Of a DNA stretch of 44,546 bases, positions 26,416-34,550 are shown in pieces. The position numbers were made by a program, and so were the translations under genes. This DNA is from Bacteroidales bacterium. GTDB lineage: Bacteria; Bacteroidota; Bacteroidia; Bacteroidales; UBA932. The stretch is from NCBI GenBank assembly GCA_028724885.1, contig JAQYTJ010000037.1, positions 1 through 44,546 on the forward strand. Reading direction: 5' to 3'. The notes under the pieces are model-generated. The model was not told the origin of the DNA. It saw nothing but the letters and a program-made list of their open reading frames with translations, and made no database searches. Position 1 is the stretch's first letter; each line of letters opens with the position of its first letter.

Positions 26416-29400
26416 CTACAGGTTGAAGTTCAAGCCTAGGTTGATGACCCGTTGCACCGGATAGCCCAGACCGTTGCCAGCCATCTCGGGATCCCAAAGC
26501 TTGAACTTAGACCACACAAAAAGGTTGGTGCCGCTCACGTAGAAGCGCAGTGAATGGACGTGGAATCTCTGGAGCAGCCGGGTTGGCAAGGTGTAGCCGA
26601 ACTCAGCGGACTTCAAGCGGACAAAGGAACCATTCTGGAGCCAGTGCGTACTGGGCACGGCATTGTTGCTGATCACTTTTTCGGACAGACGAGGCCAAAA
26701 TGCATAAAGATCCCGGTTGTTCTCGGACCAGTGGTCATCGGCGATGCACTTCAGGAGCGCCCGCTGGCCTTTATTCAGGAAAGGAGAGACCTCGGTCACG
26801 TCGATGAAGAAAGATGAACGAGCGGAACCCTGGAAGAAACATGAAACATCAAATGCTTTGTAGCCCAGCGAGAACCCGGCACCGTAGATGATTTCTGGCA
26901 CGGTCGGAAAGCCGATCGGAACCATATCATCGGACGTGATTTTTCCATCCTTGTTGATGTCCTTGTATTTGATATCGCCGGCACCATATTCTCCGAAGGT
27001 CTGGATGGGGGAATTGTGAACTTCCTCCTCATCAATGAACAGGCGTTCCGCAATGTAGCCCCTCGGCTGATTCAGCTTCTGCCCAACATTCGAACGCCAA
27101 GGAACATCGCTGTAATCCGGTTCTTCATATTTTTTGAAGCGGCTGGTGGCATAGGTAAAATTTCCGTTGACCACCGTCCAAAAATCCTTTGAAAAGTTCT
27201 TCTGGTATTTCAATTCCATCTCGAAACCCTTGCCCTTGGCCGTACCCACGTTGGACTGGGGCACAACTCGCAGCCCCATGGTCGTCGGGATGTCAGCACG
27301 AGTCTGTAGGATGTTCTCGCGCTTTTCCGTGAAATAGTCGGCAAGGATCGTAAGGTCTTTGAAGAGGCCAAGCTCCAAACCGAAGTTTGTCTTGGTCGCA
27401 ATTTCCCAAGTGATCTTGTCGTTGGCATACCGGCCGATGGTGATGCCAGTGCGGTACTTCCGATCGGTGCCAAACCAGTAGCCGACTCCGTTCATCTCAA
27501 CCTCCGATAAATAGAAAAATCGGTCATAAGAAGATCCAATCTGGTCGTTGCCAACTTTCCCGTAGGTTGCCTTGAGCTTGAGCGTGGTAAAGACATCCTT
27601 GAGTCCGGCCATGAAAGGCTCGTTGCTCACCATCCAGCCGAAGCCGACGGAAGGGAAAAAACCGAAACGGTTGCGCTTGGCAAAACGCTCGGTACCGTTG
27701 TAGCCGAAGTTGAATTCTGCGAAATAACGGGAATCATAGCCATATGCGAATCTTCCAGCCGTAGAGATGTTCCTAAGAGGCAAGGATGCCTGAAGCTGCT
27801 GCGAACTTGACAATGTGAGCACCGCTGCGTTCTCTTCCTCACGAATGGTGCCTACAAGAAGCACGTTGAAGTCATGCTTCTTGCTGACAAGCTTGTTGTA
27901 GCCGATGCGGAGTTCTCCGTACTGCGCAGAACCCACCGTCCGGTCGCCGCTCTTGTAGGTCAAGTACTCTGTCCCAGTGTCCGGGTTCAGGGGAACCAGC
28001 TGGTAGCTGTTGTCCAAGGTCGGTGGCATATAATAGTAAAACGGATTGTACGACCGAGTAAAAACGTAAGAGGAATTGCGCTTGATGTTGTATATCGCCT
28101 TGGCGAAAAGTCCTTCCAAAACACCCGCGAATTTGTGTTCGAATTCCAGCTGCATCAGCATCATGGATTTGCTCGTCTTACTGAAACCACTGCTAACCTC
28201 CGCAAATGGATTCGTGTAGGTGCCAAGCTCATCCGCCATGCCGAAGAGCAGATGATTGGTGCTTTGGTTGTTTTTGTCTTTCGGATAATACGGCAGGAAT
28301 AACACCGGATTCGCATTACGTGCCATTTTGAAGACGGTCTTGCCACCTTGGATAGGCCCGGTCTGGTCATCAAAGGTACCGTAGGCACGCACGATCCCTG
28401 TCGTCCGAGGCGAGAATTTGATCGTGACGTTGGAACGGAGCTGGAAGCGACCCAGATCAATGTTGTTGTGGAGCATGTTTTCCGAGCTTTCCTTGATGAT
28501 GCCAGTATCATGCGTATAGCTGGCCGCCAGATAGTACTGCACGGCCTTTCCGCCACCGGTGATGTTCATGTTCACGCGCTGGTTGTTCGTATGGTTCTTG
28601 AGCATGTAATGGTACCAGTCCACGGATGGATAGCGAAGTGGATTCGTTCCCAGTGCAGTTTCCCGGATCTTGGAGGAAGAATACGGCAATTCGACCATTG
28701 CGTCCCGGGTCCGCACGGCCTCATTGTGCAGTATCATGTAAGTGACAGGGTCGGCCAGCTCGACGAGTTTCGTGTTCGAAGAAGAGGACAGATCTGCGCG
28801 GACGTTAATCGATATCTTGTCCGGAGAACCCTCCTTCGTCGTGACCAGGATCACTCCGTTCGCACCGCGCGCACCGTATAATGCGGCTGCATTGGCATCC
28901 TTCATCACGGAGAAGGAAGCGATGTCGTCCACATTCAACCGTGAGAGATCTGAAGAGTTCATTTCGATGCCATCAATCAGGATTAATGGGTCTTTCTTGC
29001 CGGCCGTGCTGAAAGATGTGACGCCACGGATAAAAAACTCGGCATTGTCGAGTCCTGGCTCGCCAGAACGCTGGTAGGCGATTACGCCCGCCATTCTTCC
29101 TGCAAAAGCAGTCGTAATGTTACTGGAAGGAATCCGCAGGTCCCCTGGCGTGATGGCCGTGATGGAGCTGACGATGCTCTCCTTTTTCTGCTTGCCGAAA
29201 GCGACCACCTGCACCTCATCCAAAGTCATGGCATTTTCCTGAAGCGTGACGGTCACTTTGTCAAGTTCGTAGGCTTTCCGTTCAAGGGTCTGGAAGCCCA
29301 TGCAGGAAATTTCCAGCACATCTTCCCGGTCACAGCGGATCGAATAATTCCCATCCTTGTCTGTCAGGGTTCCCTGTCCATGTTTCCCCTTGACGACGAC

Positions 29401-29610
29401 ACCGACACCGGGAAGCGGGAAGCCGTCCTTGTCCACGACCTTTCCCTTAATTTCAGCTTTCTGAACGACTATAGCTGCTGCGATGCCGGGATGAGCTTCC
29501 GCTGCCGGAAGCATAGAAGCAAATGGCAAAGCATCGGCGGCAAGGATGAGCTGGAACGCCGGTAGCACCAATGCGCACGATAATACGGTTTTTCTAAAAA
29601 AATCATACAT
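26416..29610 (-). CDS. SusC/RagA-family TonB-dependent transporter (PUL 3)
   Basis: An outer-membrane transporter of 1064 residues from the ATG at 29610; an in-frame TTG lies two codons upstream. The signal region (about 1-46) precedes a carboxypeptidase-regulatory-like domain (KGKVVDKDGFPLPGVG at about 55-70), a plug with SVMKDANAAALYGARGANG, and a barrel ending in VINLGLNFNL. There is no STN domain. The first 74 codons and the whole leader are paralogous to those of the PUL 2 SusC, but the remainder is much closer in style to the PUL 1 SusC subgroup (for example GAGDIKYKDINKDGKITSDD). This looks like a leader and signal module joined to a different transporter. Confidence 0.95.
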   Translation of the reverse strand: MYDFFRKTVLSCALVLPAFQLILAADALPFASMLPAAEAHPGIAAAIVVQKAEIKGKVVDKDGFPLPGVGVVVKGKHGQGTLTDKDGNYSIRCDREDVLEISCMGFQTLERKAYELDKVTVTLQENAMTLDEVQVVAFGKQKKESIVSSITAITPGDLRIPSSNITTAFAGRMAGVIAYQRSGEPGLDNAEFFIRGVTSFSTAGKKDPLILIDGIEMNSSDLSRLNVDDIASFSVMKDANAAALYGARGANGVILVTTKEGSPDKISINVRADLSSSSNTKLVELADPVTYMILHNEAVRTRDAMVELPYSSSKIRETALGTNPLRYPSVDWYHYMLKNHTNNQRVNMNITGGGKAVQYYLAASYTHDTGIIKESSENMLHNNIDLGRFQLRSNVTIKFSPRTTGIVRAYGTFDDQTGPIQGGKTVFKMARNANPVLFLPYYPKDKNNQSTNHLLFGMADELGTYTNPFAEVSSGFSKTSKSMMLMQLEFEHKFAGVLEGLFAKAIYNIKRNSSYVFTRSYNPFYYYMPPTLDNSYQLVPLNPDTGTEYLTYKSGDRTVGSAQYGELRIGYNKLVSKKHDFNVLLVGTIREEENAAVLTLSSSQQLQASLPLRNISTAGRFAYGYDSRYFAEFNFGYNGTERFAKRNRFGFFPSVGFGWMVSNEPFMAGLKDVFTTLKLKATYGKVGNDQIGSSYDRFFYLSEVEMNGVGYWFGTDRKYRTGITIGRYANDKITWEIATKTNFGLELGLFKDLTILADYFTEKRENILQTRADIPTTMGLRVVPQSNVGTAKGKGFEMELKYQKNFSKDFWTVVNGNFTYATSRFKKYEEPDYSDVPWRSNVGQKLNQPRGYIAERLFIDEEEVHNSPIQTFGEYGAGDIKYKDINKDGKITSDDMVPIGFPTVPEIIYGAGFSLGYKAFDVSCFFQGSARSSFFIDVTEVSPFLNKGQRALLKCIADDHWSENNRDLYAFWPRLSEKVISNNAVPSTHWLQNGSFVRLKSAEFGYTLPTRLLQRFHVHSLRFYVSGTNLFVWSKFKLWDPEMAGNGLGYPVQRVINLGLNFNL

Positions 29611-29616
29611 ATTCAA

Positions 29617-29733
29617 TCAGTTAAAATATGATGTTGCGATTGTCTCATAAACCGGAGCAGAAGAGCCGCCAACGCAATTGAAGATTCTGTACACTGCGGC
29701 GCACACCACTACCCCCCCTCGGTTATTTTTCAT
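29617..29733 (-). other. Possible 38-codon leader ORF before PUL 3 susC
   Basis: An ATG (29733-29731) 14 nt after the -7 box opens a 38-codon frame ending in TGA (29619-29617), 6 nt before the susC ATG. It includes NCVGGSSAPVYETIATSYFN, whose last 20 codons align without indels with a frame in the PUL 2 leader. A run of seven G residues (29718-29712) lies early in the frame. Differences between copies fall at both silent and replacement positions, so coding constraint is not shown. Confidence 0.3.
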
Positions 29734-29747
29734 GTTATTAATTATGG

Positions 29748-29814
29748 GAAAGATAAGGAACCTCTAGGGAATGACATTTATCATAAATCGAAAAACGATC
29801 ATCAGAAAACGAAA
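29748..29814 (-). promoter_or_regulatory. Candidate activator-dependent promoter of PUL 3
   Basis: On the minus strand, TTTCG starts at 29814 and again at 29793, 21 bp apart. The surrounding 21-mers agree at about 15 of 21 positions (common core TTTTCG, TTT, TGAT). The -7-like TATCTTTC spans 29755-29748, 38 nt from the second repeat. No TTTG -33 box is visible. The design matches the PUL 2 and DegT-operon promoters. Confidence 0.6.
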
Positions 29815-29967
29815 ATCTTTCATCGCAGCAAGCCTGTCGCTGTCGACGCTCTGGCATGACTATATTTATTTTGCTGCTGCTCAATTTTGCGTCAATGCTA
29901 GAAACAGGGACCACATCCTGCCGTTTCAGGAAGAAGAGACTGCATGCGGCGATAAAAACGTCAATAA

Positions 29968-30034
29968 ATTCGCAAATTGAAGATACGATTTCGCAAATTT
30001 CACAAGCAAGCAATAAAAGGAATGATTAGATTTG
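29968..30034 (+). promoter_or_regulatory. Candidate activator-dependent promoter of the DegT operon
   Basis: The 10-mer TTCGCAAATT occurs at 29969-29978 and 29990-29999, 21 bp apart. A consensus -7 TAGATTTG lies at 30027-30034, 38 nt after TTTCG at 29989, giving a predicted start near 30041 and a leader of about 20 nt. No TTTG -33 box is found. Architecture and spacing match the PUL 2 and PUL 3 promoters although the repeat sequence beyond TTCG differs. Confidence 0.65.
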
Positions 30035-30060
30035 CAGAGACTCATATAATTAATAGCATT

Positions 30061-31434
30061 ATGGACAACGGAAGACGTAAATTTCTAAAAAACGGAGTGC
30101 TCGCCAGCACCGGACTTTTTTTGGGATCTTACCTAATGCCGACTACTGTTCTGGGAAGAGGAACGGAGGGACGTTCCGAACTTCCTGCAATTCTGGGAGG
30201 CGAGAAGACCCATGCTGCAGCCTGGCCTTCTTGGCCAGTCTGGAAGACTCCCGAATATGAAGCAAAAGTGCTTGAAGTACTAAGAAGCGGTGTATGGTCA
30301 CGAGCCAAAGTCACTGCTGAATTCGAACGCCGATGGGCGGAAATGGTCGGTTCGAAACGTTGCCTAAGCGTGGTGAACGGCACGAACGCCCTCATCACTG
30401 CGCTGAGTCAGTCAGGAGTTGGCATCGGGGACGAAGTCATCGTAACTCCGTATACGTTCGTGGCTTCCGTCCAAGCAATTCTGTTGAACGGAGCAATCCC
30501 GGTCTTTGCGGATGTCGACAAAGAGACATTCCAGATCGATCCTGAAAACATCGCCAAGAAGATCACGGCCAAGACCCGAGCAATCCTTCCTGTCCATATA
30601 CTTGGCATCCCGGCCGACATGGACCGAATCATGAACATTGCGCATGCACACAACCTTATCGTCATCGAAGATGCCTGCCAGGCTCATCTTGCTGAATACG
30701 ACGGGGAAAAGATCGGAACCATTGGACATGCCGGCTGCTTTAGTTTCCAGAATTCTAAGAACCTGCCCATCGGAGAAGGCGGCGCAATCGTCAGTGACGA
30801 CGAGACTTTCATGGACAAGTGCTATTCTTTTCACAACCTTGGGCTCCCGTATGGGACGCAGGCCGGAAGCCTCGCAGGAGCATTCATGGTCGGTGGAAAA
30901 ATCCGTTTCTCCGAATATCAGGCGGCCATTGGTCTCGTAGAGATGCAGGATCTTGAAAAGGCTACCGCGCTGCGCTGGGAAAACGGGCAGTATCTTGATC
31001 GGCTCCTGAGGCAGATTCCGGGAATTTCTCCGGCCAAGATGTATCCGAAAACTGACCGAGCGGTCTACCATCTCTTTCCGTTCCGCTATGACAAGGAAGC
31101 CTTCGAGGGCATGCCGAGGAGCCTTTTCCTGAAGGCTCTGAATGCGGAAGGAATCCCCTGCTCTTCCGGCTATGCGCCCCTGCATACCCAGCCATTCATC
31201 AAGGCCGCATTTGATTCCAGACTCTATCGGAAAGTATACGCTCCGGAGGAAATTGACTACGCAGCCTTTCTGGAAAACAACAGCTGCCCGAAAAGCGACA
31301 TGCTCTGCAATGAAGAAGCCGTCTGGATGACACAGAACATGCTGCTGGCCGATCATGCGGCCATGGATGACATTGCAACTGCCATCGAAAAGATCCACCG
31401 CTTCGCCGGCAAAATCCAAAAATCCCAGAAATGA
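30061..31434 (+). CDS. Tat-exported DegT/DnrJ/EryC1-family PLP enzyme (1)
   Basis: A 457-residue protein from the ATG at 30061. That start gives a clean twin-arginine signal (GRRKFLKNG, Arg5-Arg6, hydrophobic h-region, end near VLG); a longer frame from 29977 would run through the operator repeats and bury the signal. The DegT fold follows: VVNGTNALITAL, VTPYTFVASVQAIL, IEDACQAHLAE (PLP-ring Asp) and CFSFQNSKNLPIGEGG, where Lys233 is the expected PLP lysine. Family members are usually cytosolic sugar aminotransferases, so export of an apparently intact one is unusual; Tat can carry a folded, cofactor-loaded enzyme. It is first in a six-gene operon and paralogous to the gene at 35935. Substrate unknown. 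Confidence 0.88.
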   Translation: MDNGRRKFLKNGVLASTGLFLGSYLMPTTVLGRGTEGRSELPAILGGEKTHAAAWPSWPVWKTPEYEAKVLEVLRSGVWSRAKVTAEFERRWAEMVGSKRCLSVVNGTNALITALSQSGVGIGDEVIVTPYTFVASVQAILLNGAIPVFADVDKETFQIDPENIAKKITAKTRAILPVHILGIPADMDRIMNIAHAHNLIVIEDACQAHLAEYDGEKIGTIGHAGCFSFQNSKNLPIGEGGAIVSDDETFMDKCYSFHNLGLPYGTQAGSLAGAFMVGGKIRFSEYQAAIGLVEMQDLEKATALRWENGQYLDRLLRQIPGISPAKMYPKTDRAVYHLFPFRYDKEAFEGMPRSLFLKALNAEGIPCSSGYAPLHTQPFIKAAFDSRLYRKVYAPEEIDYAAFLENNSCPKSDMLCNEEAVWMTQNMLLADHAAMDDIATAIEKIHRFAGKIQKSQK

Positions 31435-31441
31435 TTCGGCC

Positions 31442-33166
31442 ATGACACTCTTTTCGACGCTGTTACTTGCATCTCGGCTTTTGACGCTGCTTCATCTCGC
31501 AGGAGACGAATTGAAACTCTATCAGGTGGATCCCCTGCAGAAAGTATTCAAGGAAACAGTCTATCTGGTCGACCAAGTGGACACGATTCGTGCCGCTTGT
31601 GGGGAATATGCTACCGTTCAGATTGTCATGAAAGCCAGGCAAGAAATCCGGGACATTGGACTCAAGGTCGTGGGCATCCAGTCTGAGACGGGTGCACGCC
31701 TGGAAGGAGCCACGGTGGGATGGGTCGGCTACGTTCCGATTGGCCGCTCGTACAGCGACCCAGCCCCAGATATTATCAGAACCCTGTCCGGGTATTTCCC
31801 AGATCCGATTCTGACAGATTCCCTCTTCACGGCGGAAGCAGGAGAAGTGCAGCCGCTGTGGATCACGATTCCTGTCAATGCCATCGCCACGCCCGGTCTC
31901 TACGCTGGCAAGATAGAAATTACGGGCAAGATCAAGCAGCGCACACACACGTGGAACAAGACTTTTTATATTCGGGTATACCCAGTCAGGCTCGGAAAAT
32001 CCCCACTGCTCATGACGAACTGGTCGTCTCATTTCGATTCGTCGTCAATGCGCTTTCTGAACAACGGGCAACCGGTGGAACGCTATTCGCCGCTCTATTG
32101 GGATCTGATCAGCCTATACGCCAAGACAATGTCGGAACACCGGCAGAACGTGTTCCGCATCTTTCCCACATGGCACACCCTGTACACCCTCGATGCAGAC
32201 GGCAAGTACACGTTCGATTTCAGCCGTTTCGACCGAGAAGTCGAAATCTATGAGAAGGAAGGTGCGCTCAGATTGATCGAAGGCGGCCATTTGGCATGGA
32301 GATCTGGCACCTGGAATTCCGATTTTTATGTTGAAGTGCCACTACGGGACGACGAAGAAAGCCACTCATTGCATGCAAGCCCTTGTCCGCAAAAAGTTGA
32401 GAATGGACTTCGATTCGTGATTCTACCGGTCAATGATCCACGCGCCAAGAATTTCCTGACACAATTCCTCCCTGCACTGAGAAGCCATCTGTCTGAGAAA
32501 GGCTGGCTAGACAAATACGTACAGCACATCGGAGACGAACCGACTGCCCAGAATGCCGAATCCTACGCAAAGATCAGCACCTACATCCGGAAATACATGC
32601 CTGGTGTCCGGCTAATAGATGCCGTACTTGCCTCCAAGGAACTGGCAGGAACCATTGACATCTGGGTTCCCGTCCTCCAGGTCCTGCACCACAATCAAGG
32701 CTTCTTCCAGGACTTGAAGAAGCAAGGCAAAGAAGTCTGGTATTACACCTGCACGAACCCGAGGGGCAATTACGCCAATCGGTTCATCGAGCTTCCCTTG
32801 ATCAAGACACGCTATCTCCACTGGATCAACTTCAAGTACGATCTTCCCGGCTTCCTGCACTGGGGGCTCAACTTCTGGAATGATGATCCGTTCCATTCGA
32901 CGGCCTCTCGCGATGCCGGAAAACTTCCTGCCGGAGACCATGCGATCATTTATCCGGGCTATCGGAAAATCTACTCCTCGATCCGCTACGAAGCCGAGCG
33001 AGACGGAATCGATGACTACCAGCTCCTACGGATGCTGGAAAAGAAGGATCCCGCAAAAGCATACGCCCTTGCCAACGGACTTATCATGAACTACGACAAC
33101 TACGACACCAGCATTCCGTTCTTCCGGAAGACTCGCAAGGAATTACTGGAAGCCTTAAGTTACTAA
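31442..33166 (+). CDS. GH123/DUF4091-like glycoside hydrolase, secreted
   Basis: 574 residues from the ATG at 31442, 7 nt after the DegT stop. This start gives a short hydrophobic signal; a longer in-frame start (31355) would overlap the DegT gene by 80 nt. A beta-sandwich (about 20-185) precedes a TIM barrel of the DUF4091 type. YVQHIGDEPT has adjacent Asp365-Glu366, matching the Asp-Glu catalytic pair of GH123 N-acetyl-beta-galactosaminidases, which work by substrate assistance from the N-acetyl group. Later motifs GFLHWGLNFWNDDPF and YEAERDGIDDYQLLRML are typical of DUF4091. It should act in the periplasm or at the surface on a beta-linked amino sugar, although DUF4091 is broad and specificity is unproven. 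Confidence 0.8.
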   Translation: MTLFSTLLLASRLLTLLHLAGDELKLYQVDPLQKVFKETVYLVDQVDTIRAACGEYATVQIVMKARQEIRDIGLKVVGIQSETGARLEGATVGWVGYVPIGRSYSDPAPDIIRTLSGYFPDPILTDSLFTAEAGEVQPLWITIPVNAIATPGLYAGKIEITGKIKQRTHTWNKTFYIRVYPVRLGKSPLLMTNWSSHFDSSSMRFLNNGQPVERYSPLYWDLISLYAKTMSEHRQNVFRIFPTWHTLYTLDADGKYTFDFSRFDREVEIYEKEGALRLIEGGHLAWRSGTWNSDFYVEVPLRDDEESHSLHASPCPQKVENGLRFVILPVNDPRAKNFLTQFLPALRSHLSEKGWLDKYVQHIGDEPTAQNAESYAKISTYIRKYMPGVRLIDAVLASKELAGTIDIWVPVLQVLHHNQGFFQDLKKQGKEVWYYTCTNPRGNYANRFIELPLIKTRYLHWINFKYDLPGFLHWGLNFWNDDPFHSTASRDAGKLPAGDHAIIYPGYRKIYSSIRYEAERDGIDDYQLLRMLEKKDPAKAYALANGLIMNYDNYDTSIPFFRKTRKELLEALSY

Positions 33167-33172
33167 TACACC

Positions 33173-34528
33173 ATGAACTTGCAAAGAACCCTCTTTATCT
33201 TCCTCCTGTGCTTAACAGGACTTTTCCTGACCGTTCCGGCACTGGGCGGCGACAACCTCTGGAAAGCAGGCTGTGCGCGGACGATCATCACGCCGAAAGA
33301 ACCGATGTGGATGGCAGGCTTTGCGGCCCGGACGGCACCGTCCGAGGGAACCCTCGCCGACCTTTGGGCGAAGGCTCTCACACTGGAGGATGCCGAAGGG
33401 AACCGAGCGGTGCTAGTCACAGCAGACATCCTCGGATTTCCGAAAGACTTGTCCGATGATATCCGGGACTATGTTCGGCGAAAATACGGTCTTGACCGTT
33501 CTCGCATCATTCTAAGCGCTTCTCACACCCACTCGGGACCGGTGCTGGGCGATGCTCTGTACTTTATCTATCCTATGAAAGAAGCCGACCGGAAGATCGT
33601 GCGCCGCTACACTAGTCAGTTCAAGAATCAGATTGTCAACCTCATCGATGCTTCCATGCAGCAATTGGAACCCGTCCGCATCGAGACTGGAATGGGACAG
33701 GTCAATTTCGCCGTAAACCGCCGCAACAACAAGGAGAGAGCGCTGACGCCCACTACCGAGCTCAAGGGTCCCTATGACCATGCTGTCCCCGTGCTCAAGA
33801 TTGAAAGGCCGGACGGAACCCTCAAAACAATCATCTTCGGATATTCCTGCCACCCAACAGTTCTGTCAGGGCAGTTGTTCAGCGGAGACTATGCTGGTTT
33901 CGCACAGACCGAGATCGAGAAGCTCCATCCGGGCGTACAGGCCATGTTCTTCCAAGGAACTGGGGCCGATCAGAATCCGCTGCCCAGGCACAAGGTATCC
34001 CTGGCCGTTCAATACGGCAAGCAGCTCGCCGCTTCCGTGAAGCAAGTCCTGTCCGAAGACATGGTACCACAGGAAAGTCGCCTGCGTACGCACTATGCTG
34101 AGATCGAGCTGCCGCTCGACGAGCCTATCTCGCGCAAACAACTGGAAAAACTTGCAACTGGGAACACCTATGAGTCCCGCTGGGCCCAGGGGGTTCTCGG
34201 ACGTGGAGAAAAGGTTGTTCCGCCGCTGAAAGCCTACCCTTACCCGATTTCCGTATGGACTATTGGTGCCCAGAGGCTGGTCGCGCTCGGCGGAGAAGTC
34301 GTGTCCGGCTATTCCATCCGATTGAAACAGCTTTATGGCAACGACCTGTTCGTCATGGGATATGCGAACGATGTGATGAACTACATCCCGACGACGGTCA
34401 TCTGGGACGAAGGCGGCTACGAGGGCATGACCGCATCACGTGTCTATGCCCTGCCTGCACGTTGGACGCGTGACGTCGAAGAACGCATCATCGGAGTGGT
34501 CGAGAGACTTCTGGAAAACACTGAATAA
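33173..34528 (+). CDS. Neutral-ceramidase-like secreted metalloenzyme (1)
   Basis: A 451-residue protein with a Sec signal peptide (MNLQRTLFIFLLCL, end near ALGG), 6 nt after the GH123-like gene. It matches the N-terminal domain of neutral/alkaline non-lysosomal ceramidases: GCARTIITPKEPMWMAGF, then SASHTHSGP (zinc His), FGYSCHPTVLSG (second zinc His), LVALGGEVVSG (zinc Glu) and GYANDVMNYIPT with a downstream Tyr. True ceramidases have a catalytic Ser in a GDxSPN-type motif; here the site reads GADQNP. The C-terminal Ig-like domain of bona fide ceramidases is missing. It is probably a zinc amidase acting on an N-acyl group other than ceramide; this is an inference. Confidence 0.82.
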   Translation: MNLQRTLFIFLLCLTGLFLTVPALGGDNLWKAGCARTIITPKEPMWMAGFAARTAPSEGTLADLWAKALTLEDAEGNRAVLVTADILGFPKDLSDDIRDYVRRKYGLDRSRIILSASHTHSGPVLGDALYFIYPMKEADRKIVRRYTSQFKNQIVNLIDASMQQLEPVRIETGMGQVNFAVNRRNNKERALTPTTELKGPYDHAVPVLKIERPDGTLKTIIFGYSCHPTVLSGQLFSGDYAGFAQTEIEKLHPGVQAMFFQGTGADQNPLPRHKVSLAVQYGKQLAASVKQVLSEDMVPQESRLRTHYAEIELPLDEPISRKQLEKLATGNTYESRWAQGVLGRGEKVVPPLKAYPYPISVWTIGAQRLVALGGEVVSGYSIRLKQLYGNDLFVMGYANDVMNYIPTTVIWDEGGYEGMTASRVYALPARWTRDVEERIIGVVERLLENTE

Positions 34529-34550
34529 TCAATCATCAATACCTTCAATC

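Larger units (their letters stand above)
29389..29824 (-). repeat. Inverted paralogous segment, copy B (leader plus SusC N-terminus)
   Basis: The minus-strand counterpart of 12489-12912. It covers the 21-bp tandem control repeat, the -7 element, the leader and 74 susC codons. The first 33 coding nucleotides are almost unchanged between copies (ATGNATGATTTTTTTAGAAA). The 12-nt length difference comes from small indels in the leader. Divergence of roughly one residue in five shows that this is not a very recent duplication or a perfect invertible repeat. Confidence 0.85.

Noticed and set aside
12489..29824. Site-specific invertible (shufflon-like) switch between the two SusC leaders
   Set aside because: The copies differ by roughly a fifth and no recombinase or short conserved recombination site was seen; homologous recombination remains possible but programmed inversion is not supported.
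29977..30060. Longer start for the first DegT gene at 29977
   Set aside because: It would overlap the second TTCGCAAATT repeat and the -7 box and put 28 residues before the twin-arginine signal.
31355..31441. Longer start for the GH123-like gene at 31355
   Set aside because: It overlaps the DegT coding region in another frame and gives a basic, Ser-rich preface without a signal peptide; the ATG at 31442 follows the stop by 7 nt.
33173..34528. Calling this a true ceramidase
   Set aside because: The catalytic Ser motif is changed and the C-terminal domain is missing, so only family-level similarity is claimed.
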